NCBI GenBank assembly: GCA_023055505.1
Contig: JALIRH010000044.1
Coordinates: forward strand, 1,736,001-1,800,000
Source of the DNA: Callipepla californica brunnescens
Lineage: Eukaryota > Chordata > Aves > Galliformes > Odontophoridae
DNA length: 64,000 nt
Direction of reading: 5' to 3'
Position 1 is the first letter of the stretch. The number at the start of each line of letters is the position of its first letter. Shown here in pieces: positions 14,649 through 64,000 of this stretch. The translations under genes and the position numbers were made by a program. The notes under the pieces were generated by a model. That model saw nothing but the letters and a program-made list of their open reading frames with translations. It did no database searches and had not been told where the DNA came from.

Positions 14649-14911
14649 TTCATAGATTCATTAGGTTGGAAAGGACCTACAAGATCATCTAGTCCAACCA
14701 TCCTCCCACCACCATCCCTACCCACCAAGCTACTAAATCAAATCCCTCAGCACCTCATCTAAACGCTTCTTGAACAGCACTAGGGACGGTGCCTCAACCA
14801 CCTCCCTAGGCAGGCCATTCCAGTGCCGGACCACACTTTTAGAGAAAAAAATTTTCCTCATATCTAATCTAAATCTTCCCCGGCGCCACTTGTGGCCATT
14901 CCCTCTCGTCC
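14649..14911 (-). mobile_element. CR1 LINE 3' fragment
   Basis: About 260 nt in reverse orientation. It starts with the CR1 terminus (ATTCATAGATTCATTAGGTT, GGAAAGGACCT), continues through TCTAGTCCAACCATCC and GCCATTCCAGTGCCGGACCA, and ends near CCACTTGTGGCCATTCCCTC. The open frame is destroyed. CR1 is the dominant avian LINE. Confidence 0.88.
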
Positions 14912-14915
14912 ATAC

Positions 14916-14965
14916 TTAGTTAGTTAGTTCATTTTAGTTCATTAGTTCATTAGTTAGTTCATTTT
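14916..14965. repeat. TTAG / TTCATTAG short tandem repeats
   Basis: Imperfect tandem copies of TTAGTTAG and TTCATTAG abutting the inner end of the CR1 fragment. Confidence 0.8.
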
Positions 14966-16222
14966 AAAAAGATTGTGCATAATAAAATGTATGTTCACTG
15001 AGCTTTAGCTTTCAGTTGAGGTATTGTGGGTGCGTTTATCATTTACAGGTAGTGGGACAAGTTTCTATTACAGCCTGGTCATTAATTCTAAGAGCTTGTA
15101 TAGCTCCAGCACTACATTAGGCTTGTAGGTTCCTGTGCCCAGTTCACATGAAAGCCACTACTTACTACCACAGCTTTCTGTGTGGGTCTTCATTGAAACA
15201 GAAATTTGTGTTAATGATAGAACTAACATGTATGTTGTTTTCATAGATCAGCAATGGACTTATTTTCTTACGTAAATTTTCATGCCAGTTTTTCACAGCA
15301 ATTAATTTATTTTCATTGTATTCAGAGCATAATATGTTAGAGGTGAAATTTGTGAATTCCAGTTTCCAAACTGGAATCTCAGCTTTTGCAGCAGTAATGA
15401 TGTGCAGCAGGATATATACAAGATAGGTGGGATTTTATGGAGCACGTGTTCAGGTGCTGAACAACTGTTGTGGGAAGGTGTTTGAAATGTGACCTTCCCA
15501 CACAGTGGAGAGGCTGATGCAGGGTCTGTGTGAGCTCTGCAAAGTTAAGGCTAACTGAATTAGAGTCTTTTTCCCATCTGTTCCAAAAGAGACTAAGAGC
15601 AGAGTAGCAGTCCAAACCGATGCTAAGAGCGGAACCTCCCAGATTTAGCCAGGCTGGCCCAGCTTTTGCTGTGCAAAATTAATTTGGGTTTTCAACTCAT
15701 TTTTTTCCTCTCCTCGTTGCTCTGAATGCAGAATTTTGCTTTTTGTCGCTTTTGCTAGTTTGTGAGCAGGGGAGGTGGTTTCTCTTTTATTGCTTTGGGG
15801 GATTTCCATTCCATTTTCCTTTAATTTGCTCCTCCCTGTTAATCGCATAAGAGAAGCTTAGAGTGTTAAGTGAACAGATAATTATTGGTCTATGTATATG
15901 GACTAGAAGAATTCAGATTTACATGAAAATAGCTATCTTCAGGTTAGACCTTTACATTTGGAAATAAGCTCTTTTCAGGTCTATTTTCCTTCTATTGTTA
16001 TGTGCTTTATTTAATGTGAATGGTGGATATTTGAGGAGGGACAGAGGTTTATTTGACTATTCAGATTCACCCGCGGGGTTTAAGTTGGCACAGCATGGAT
16101 CAGAGCTAGATGAGTGGAGACATCTGATTTCTAATTAAAAACACACGTACTACATACACTTCTGCAGTTGAAGTAAATCAGTTAACTCCTTTCTCAGAGT
16201 CGACTGTTTTTACCTGTCTTTT

Positions 16223-16247
16223 TGTGTGTGTGTGTGTGTGTGTGTGT
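16223..16247. repeat. (TG)12 microsatellite
   Basis: Twelve uninterrupted TG units. Confidence 0.95.
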
Positions 16248-16778
16248 TATGTTTAAACTCACAGCACAGTGGGACCATCAACATTTTGCTTCAGGAATTT
16301 CTAAGGCAAGAAACAGTCAAAAGCCAGAACAGGTGCCCTGCAACAGAGCCTCTGAATGAGAACACCGGCATGTTTCTGGCCTGGTGTTCCAGTTCTCTTC
16401 TTGCACAAATACTTGTTTCAGTCTTTCTTTTTCCTCTTGGTTTTCTAACAGTAGCAGTTACGCTGTGCAGGCTTTTGCGGGAGGGCTCCCGTGTTATGTG
16501 AGTGCCATGCTTTGGGCTAGGTGGACTAGATGTGGGCAGGATTAATTATAGAAGTTTCATTGTTTGTCTGCCTCCTGCTCTGAAATGGGAGCCTTTAGCT
16601 GCGGAGGGAAGGCAAGCTGAAGTTAACGTCGGTGCCAGCTCAGGGGGTGTCAGAAATTTAGAGTAGGAGCTAATGCCTAGCGCTGCCGTATGTGCCGAGC
16701 CCGGTGTGCATCTTGCTCCCTAGAGGTAAGGGCGTAAGGCTGAAGCTGAGGCGCTAATTATTAACTGTTCACGGTTCT

Positions 16779-16792
16779 CAACCGCGCGGTTG
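16779..16792. promoter_or_regulatory. 14-bp perfect palindrome in possible regulatory element
   Basis: CAACCGCGCGGTTG is a perfect inverted repeat in a local GC-richer patch. Its half-site CAACCG fits the MYB-type YAACNG core, and further cores lie at 16762-16767 and 16811-16816. Regulatory function is only a guess. Confidence 0.25.
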
Positions 16793-17900
16793 TCTGAAGA
16801 AAACATTTGTCAACCGTGTTAATTAAAACAAAGGCTTCATGTATCCAGGAGAGCATGATGCATGTACAGAATATCTTGGCAACATTTCTCCCCTTTGCAA
16901 TCAGGAAAAGAAGCGTTGGAATTTTGCTGCAGAAGCCCCGATGTGTTTCTCCCCAGATAGGCTTTGCTACTAACTGGAGCTTTCATTGTGTTGCCATCTG
17001 CTAATGACTTTTACATCTACAATAAGTGTCAAGCATCAGAAGGGATTCTCTTATCTGCTTAGTTGTCATACTTGCAAGGTCTATCCCGATTTCTAGTATA
17101 TATGCTTTAGTTGTTTAGTTTTCTTTTATTCTCTTATGGAGGGGTGTGGGGGGATATTCTGAAGGTCATTCTTAGGTTGGTGTGTTCTTATCCCTTGAGT
17201 CTGCCAGCGGTCCTGAAAGAGGGCTTTGGGACAAGGGGACTTGACTTTGGAACATTTTGTTTGCTATCTTAAGATATTATACTGTAGGACTGTGTGCTCT
17301 ATGATTTATGTCAGTATGCTGTATAGTACAGTGGTTTGAAGCAAATAACAGTTCCACACTGAAGAAACAAATGAACAAAAAAAACCCAACCAGTGTAGTA
17401 AGAAACTGGTGTTGCTTCCTTTTGTTCTGATTTTGTTGGCTGAGGATGTGACAGTGGACAGGAATAAATATCTACTATTAGTATCACTGCCAATGCATTG
17501 AGAGGCTGTATAGCCCCACTGGAACGGGGACTCTGAAGCTGATCCAAGGTCGTTAGAGAGTTTCATTAATCACTTTATGGTATTTGATCTGATAACCTGA
17601 GTAATAAGGAGTAGGCACACAAGTCAAGAAAGATTGGCAACTGTGCAACGGTGTGTCTCAGCTGTGAGTATATACTGCTGTTCCCAGATGCACAGTGAGG
17701 AGCTGAATGCTATCCTAGGGGTTCCTGCCGTAGGCATGGGATGCAGTGAAATATTGGAGCTTGTTTATTTTCCAGTGTGTTCATAATATGCAGGAAGGTA
17801 TTGCAGCTCTTCTTTGGTCCTATGGAGTTAAAATACTTTGACAGTGTGTTTCAACAGGAAGCCAAAATTTGAACTAAAACGTGTCTGTTAACATTTTGTC

Positions 17901-17920
17901 TTTTTTTTTTTTTTTTTTTT
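17901..17920. repeat. T20 homopolymer
   Basis: Twenty T in intergenic DNA. Confidence 0.9.
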
Positions 17921-20900
17921 CCTTTTTATGCTCAAGATTCTGAGGGGAAGAGTGATTCTTCATGTGTGCATGTGTGTGGCTTTAATATTCTCCCTGAAGA
18001 AAAGCTTCTAATTTATATGTTCTCTACTTCCCTGTGGTTTCCATTAGATACCTGTTGCTGTGTCACTTCTCAGGCTAGTACTGACCTCTGTACCTGCTAC
18101 AGGAAACCTTACTGATTTCTTTCATTGTCCACATTTGAATTTTTATTCATTTATTATGTGCCTCTTTGGAGACCTGTGTCTAAATCGAATAGGAAGTTTG
18201 AACATAAGCTGATTATGATTGATAGAGCATCGTGACATCTTTTATTCACTGTGCCACTTTGGGTGATGGCTGCAACTTTTGTTTCCTTAATTGCTGTTTC
18301 ACACTGAGCTGCTCTCGCTGGCAGATCTGATAGAGGACATAGCTGTTCAGGGGGAGTTCAGGGGCTTGGGTGCAAATTGTTTCATTACTGCCTAGCACCA
18401 ATTGTGCGTAAGGTTTATATGAATTTCCTACTCACTGCTACTTCTGCACATCCTCTCTTACAGAGATGTCTGTGTCCTCTTACAGCTTGGCACAAAGCTT
18501 TGTCGTGGCCAAAAAATCAGTATTTCTGAGGGTCTGAGAGGAGTCCGTGTGTGTTCAGTTCAGTTCTGTCTGAAAAATTTCAACCCAAAATTTCAGCCCT
18601 TAGAGATGCGATGCTGGTGGAAACACCCTCCAGCACTGCTACTGTGGTACCAGCAGGAAAGGGATGGAGAGAAGTGGTTTGGTCTGTGGATCCCAAATAG
18701 TTGCTGGCAACTTGTTGCAGCCCTCAGCTGTGTGGTGTGTGATGCTAGAGGATCCTTGTCCCTTACTGATAAGCAGCTCCCCCAGAGGAAGTCAATGAAT
18801 TCCTCACACCTGTTTGCTGCCACTTGTGCATCCCCCTGTGGTGGCTGGTGGTCCCACTGCTGTTCAGGCCTGTGCACCTCCTGTGGTGCTCTGAGTGCCC
18901 TGGTGCTTTTTGCTGCTAGTCCTGTCAACTGGAAAGGAAACAGAACTGCCTTGGAGTCTTTCATAAGCAATTACAGTGTATTCAGAGCTTCTTGGCAGCT
19001 TCTAGGAAGTAAGCATTTACCCTTTGGTATTATTCATCCTGAATTTGTCAGTGGATTTCATCTGTTAGCTACAGTAAATGTAAAAAAGGAACTTAGGAAA
19101 GTAGCTTTGTGGTTAGATCACTTTCGGACTCATCAGTGTCTATTTTTTCTTTTTTTGTCGTGTGAATTTTGAAAGAACTGTCCAGTTTTCCTTCTTTAGA
19201 AAGTTTCTTCATACATAACACTGAGCAGTTGTGTAAAACCTGTGTTATTTACTAGCTAAGATAATTCAGCTCGATTCAGCACTGAATGCCGCGTTCTCAC
19301 TTCCCTGGTACTGCTTACAAGTTGCCAGCAGACCCCAAGGCATGTGGTGGCAAGGAATGGGCACTTCACAGCTGCGGCACTAGGAGTCAGTGTGACCCAG
19401 ACTTTCACTTTGTTGGATCACTGTGTGTTTGTGTGTATTTGTACAGTTGAGTTCCAAAGGCATTGACAGCTGTGCTTGTCGAATATGCTTTGAAGGAACG
19501 GACTTCGGTGGGACTGCATTTTCCCTTAACTATTAAATAGCATTATTGTTCATGTGTGAACTGTGTTCGGGGTAGGGACGAAGCACAAGCACTGGACTTT
19601 GTGAACAAATGAGGCTTGGGATGCCATCTTGTGGCTGTTCGAAGAAATGCATGAACAGCTTGTGTGTGTTGCTGAGTTTACTCCTTTATTCTACAGTGAG
19701 CTATTTTGAGAGATAACTTCTCTTTATGAGCTATATGATCTTTTTTCCTTGTATAATCCTTCAAGTTGTGAAGTACATTACAGGAGTCGATAATTTTCTC
19801 ACAGACAGTGCGCATTTTCCGTCTTTGAAGAGCATCTGATAAGAAATCACTTCTTGGAAAGCTGAGTACGTAAAGCAGCTGCTGCTTTATGAATGTACAT
19901 GGCTTCAGAGCTAGGATTTAGATGTATTGATGGCAAGTGATATACCAATTTTATTGATCCTTTATTATTAAAAGTGCTATCTGTCTAGCTTTAGCCTTTC
20001 CCAGCCTGTTTCAGCTAGCTTGTGTTTTATGTTTTAAGGATGCTCAGGTGCAGAGAAGGTAGCCTCATCAAATAGATTTTATTTTTCCACAACAGAGAAG
20101 TCATTTTGGAATCATCTCTTTGGAACAAAGAGCCTGTGTACTAAGGACTTGTGGCAGGAGGGCCCCTGAGCTGGGCACATCACTACAGAACCCCAAGTAT
20201 TTTGGATGACAGTGCTGAAGTAATTGCTAAAGTGAGAGTGTGCAGCTTGTGGAAAATGTGACACTGACCTGAAGGAAAATTTGATTAGGACAGCATACAG
20301 CAGATCAACTGTAGGAGTATGGCTAGTTGCAGTTGCACAAAATGTTTTCAGAGAGTAGTTAAATGTCACTGCTGTATATATTTGACAGGTTTTTAATTGA
20401 GGCAAAGCAAACTTGAAGGAATTCCTCCTCCTGTGAGGAACTTCTAGGGCTAATTCATTTCCTATTATAAGGACCATTTCTATGTGGCTTCAAAGGGTAT
20501 CACCCTCAGTTGCTGTCAAGCGGAGTGATGTAGAGCTGTCGTGGCTGGCATGGCGAGAAAGTGTAAAGTTGTTATCCACACTGAGCTAACAGCCTTTTTA
20601 AGGTACTGTATTCTGGAGTCGTGTGACAGTTACCTCAAGGATTACAGATGTGACTAGCATTGTAGGTAACCTGTAATGTGCACATCACTTCCTTGGGAAC
20701 CGTTGCTGCTGTTGTTTCGGGAGCAAGCTAGGAGTCAGAGTGGATTCTCCAAATTTCCAGTTACATTTTTAAGTAACGTTTGCATAATTATAGAGAAACA
20801 GTCAAGCCTATGCATGAACAGAGGCAGCTGGAAGACATTACCAAAGTCTTGAAATGCTAAGGGAGGAAGCTTGCTCTGATCTCTGCTCTATTTTCTAACT

Positions 20901-21959
20901 GTGTCCTGAGGAATGCTGTTCTTAAATACTTCCTTAAAGCTAAATGCTCATCTAATGACAACTATCATAAGCAACACACTTTTTTGAAGTACAATGAAAA
21001 GAAAGCTGCTGTGATTTTTACCTTCTGTCATAGATATGGCACTGACTTAGATTTTAATGCTGGATGAACAAACATTAACTGATACTATTGTCAGTTATTT
21101 CAAAGTGCTATTTATTTCATTATTACTGAAGGGACAGTCCATCTGGATAGAGATTAGTTCCAGCTCTGAGCTCTCATTCATACATCAAGATGCTTGAAAG
21201 TTTTTTTGTTTGTTTTTACCAAAAAATAAGGGTGTTGTCTTTTTGACAGGACAGCTGTTGCTTGTGCTCTAACAGGTCATCGCAGTTACGTGATGTCTTT
21301 ACTCTAGCTTGCTTTACAGCATTCAGGCAGTAGCACTTATTTTGTCTGACAAGTGCATGGTTTTCACAGTGTTTAGCACACAGTACAGTGTGATGCTAAA
21401 TGCAGGCTTTAATTCTTGCAATTATTACTGCCATCTTAATTCTTGAGGCATGAGGAGTCTTGATGCAGTTAAGTATGTAACTATCACAGAAAATGCAGAT
21501 CCTGCTGCAGCCTTCCTACTTTTAAAGCACTGGAGAATGTCCATAGAGGGGCTTTTGCTTGGACGATGGAGTCTCTCTGCAAACCTGATTTTAGTAATTA
21601 CTTTATATTTCTCTGCAAATAGGGAGAGGAGAATGAGTGTAAATGAAATGCCTTCTACGTACAGATCTGGCTTCAAACAAGAGTTGATCTAGGTTGCATA
21701 TCTTTGTGATGTGATTCCAGAGATCACTATATTACTTGGCTTTAGAGATGAAACTATTCAGCAAGTTCCATCTACTTATTAAATTCCTTGCTAATGAAGG
21801 AATTCATGAAAATGCTCTGCTGAAGTATTCCTTTAGTCTTCACTTTAAGGGCAATAGTAAAATACCTTAAATTCCAGATTAGTGACACTGTTATCTTCTG
21901 ATAGTTGCTATATTATAGTGTCTACTGTGCTGCAGTTTTGCAATAGATGAATCTGGAAA

Positions 21960-22560
21960 CATGCATTTTACTTGTGGATAAGTTTATTTAACCATTTTAA
22001 AATTACAATAGGTAAACAGTATATAATGTAGTTACTTATACATGCACGTAGTTGTTCAGATACGTACAGTATTTTAAGCAGAATGATGCTGAAGCATTCT
22101 ATAAAATCATCTGACCCATCTTTAATTATGCTGTAAGATTTCTTTGGTACACGTAACAATAAGTGGTGCTTGTATTTGCATTATAAATTAATAAGAGTTT
22201 CAAAGTGCACCAATGGAGAGGAATTATCAAAAGGTGCACCTGTTAGAAATAGCAAGAACTGGCAGTTTCCTGAGAGATTTTCATGAAAAAAATCAGTATA
22301 AAAGCAGAACCTTACTATGGATAGATGTTACTGTATTCAAGAAATTTACACAAGGGTATTTCTTTTAGCTCTGCTTTTTAAAATACCAGTCATGACCTCT
22401 TGAGTTTTGCATATCCTTGGTTAAATTCTTACTTGTTATCTGTTTTCCAGTTCAAAGCAGTAGCAGACAAAATGCATGGAAAGCCTTGCTCAATTTGGTC
22501 CACAGCCTGAGGCAAAATCTCACTGCTATTTAAAGACAAGAGGTGGATAAAAACTCTTCT
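21960..22560 (-). other. MYOF: Probable MYOF 3' untranslated region
   Basis: About 600 nt downstream of the stop, AT-rich, with no coding potential. The left boundary is set by the AATAAA candidate at 21983-21988 and is an inference; other hexamers further left could extend it. Confidence 0.5.
21983..21988 (-). terminator. MYOF: Candidate MYOF polyadenylation signal AATAAA
   Basis: TTTATT on the plus strand reads AATAAA on the coding strand, 573 nt past the stop codon. It is a plausible distance for a ferlin 3' UTR. Cleavage would be expected 10-30 nt further left. Not proven by sequence alone. Confidence 0.45.
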
Positions 22561-62709
<40,149 letters not shown>

Positions 62710-64000
62710 CTGCAATAAAGAACAAAGACATCACATCTGGAGAAATAGATCAGAAACAGAATGGCTAGGAAAACTTCTCTGAAGTTTTTCCAAAGTTTGG
62801 CACAAACAGGGTAAGTTTACACACTATATTCCTGGGAGGAAAAAGAGAAAATGCCTTACATTGACAAATGAGGAATTTTGAATAGATATAGCATCAAAAA
62901 AAACCAAAAAAACTCCATAAGAAGATGCATGCAGTGAAGCAGAGGTAGTTACTTCCTTCTTTCCTCAGATCTCGTTTTTCCACTTAACAGAGACAGAAGA
63001 TGGAAGTAGCTTACTGCTTCTCAAATTTCCATGTTTTCCCTTAATTCTACATTCATAAAAGCTTTTCGGAACTGTTTTGTTCCTATCTCCTGCTGAAAAT
63101 CTCTGTTGCAGAACTTATTTTTTCTTCTAATGAATGGTTTCATTTTTCTTTATAAAAGATGAGTGATATTTCCTCCATTAGTTGAAACTTGGACAAGATT
63201 GCACATATACCACTACTATATTAACTGTATCAGATTTCAAACACGTTCATAAAGGTTAAGTATATTTGCTCATGGCAACTGGGGCCAGTATTCCTCACAG
63301 TTCTGAAAAAAGTTATTTCCTAGGGTTCCTCCTGAGATGTGTGCAGGAACAGAAAGCATCTGAAGTACATGCTGTCATCTGCCTTACTTACTGAATGAAC
63401 AATCAGAGCAATACGTCACTGTCTGAGTCACTAGAAACAATAGAGAAACTAAGCAGTAAGGAGCAAAAGCTACCACATTTGTGGCATAACCTGCTTCATA
63501 TAAAGAGAGCTCTTCCACATGTATCTGGTCTAGAGATGTTCAGAATTTTTGCAGTACAAAATAAGCAAATGAATACAATCAACACTGATATTGGAAACGT
63601 TATAACAGGGAATTTGAGCAAACACTACAACTGTCATGTGAATGCTGTGTTTGTACTGTTTTAAAAATACCTTCAACAGGGCAGATGTCTACCTCCCAAT
63701 ATTGACTGTAATGCATGCCAGTAAATCTATCACACTATTATCATCAGAACCACAGAAGTTACTTTAAGAGACTTTTCTGTGATCTCTTTTACTTCAGCTT
63801 CTGATCAACCAAACACCTTTTTGCACCATTTCAGAAGCTGCACCTTTATGCTGTCATACATCTCAAACCATTTTACTTGTCTAACAAAATTATTTCTTCA
63901 TACCAAATAATCACCCTGTCACTTTCAGAGTAGAACGTTCATCTTTTGGAAAATAAGTTTCTCCGTTTGGATATCAAGTGAGAAAACTTGGTGTATAAAG
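62710..64000 (-). other. MYOF: MYOF intron running off the window
   Basis: I searched this stretch for the expected preceding exon (ending in a GEFK-like motif, phase 0) and did not find it. An 89-codon plus-strand frame at 63395-63664 shows no recognisable content. Confidence 0.6.

Larger units (their letters stand above)
14966..21959. other. Intergenic DNA between CR1 fragment and MYOF 3' end
   Basis: No gene supported. Noted inside are a (TG)12 repeat, a T20 run at 17901-17920, a GC-richer stretch with a palindrome near 16,780, and a 207-codon open frame at 18549-19172 with no recognisable domain. The last two are treated as findings. Confidence 0.55.

Noticed and set aside
16226..16501. 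91-codon open frame beginning with Cys-Val repeats
   Set aside because: Starts inside the (TG)12 repeat and has no domain or splice context.

Overview
The window is vertebrate nuclear DNA, almost certainly from a bird and probably a galliform such as chicken. Compact introns, dispersed 5'-truncated CR1 LINE fragments and the absence of any mammal-type SINE all point that way. Species identity is an inference.

Layout: positions 1 to about 21,960 are intergenic DNA in which I find no supportable gene. This part holds two CR1 fragments, several microsatellites and one GC-richer patch with a perfect palindrome. From about 21,960 to the right edge the window is filled by one gene on the minus strand, the ferlin family member myoferlin (MYOF). 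I could place 44 coding exons, from the terminal exon (22561-22596, stop codon included) up to a 31-nt exon at 62679-62709. Together they give 5,301 nt in one open frame (1,766 codons plus stop) with agreeing splice phases at every junction and no frameshift or premature stop. The exons that encode the first ~280 residues (C2A and most of C2B) lie beyond position 64,000.

The encoded part runs: end of C2B, FerI, C2C, FerA, FerB, nested DysF repeats with Arg-rich ends, C2D, C2E, C2F, C2G, a single C-terminal membrane anchor and an 11-residue tail. It is assigned to MYOF rather than dysferlin by the anchor sequence, the tail and the DysF region. Myoferlin is a tail-anchored, Ca2+/phospholipid-binding protein of plasma and endocytic membranes involved in myoblast fusion, membrane repair and receptor trafficking (family knowledge).

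The features most worth a second look are splicing features inside MYOF: a likely GC-AG intron, a 12-nt microexon, a candidate 39-nt cassette exon where mammals have an optional 13-residue insert, and a Cys-rich alternative C-terminus if the last intron is retained. Also notable are an inverted CR1 pair in one intron and an unidentified GC-rich block beside a damaged CR1. I see no new multi-gene system here; this is an ordinary, well-preserved animal gene plus intergenic DNA.
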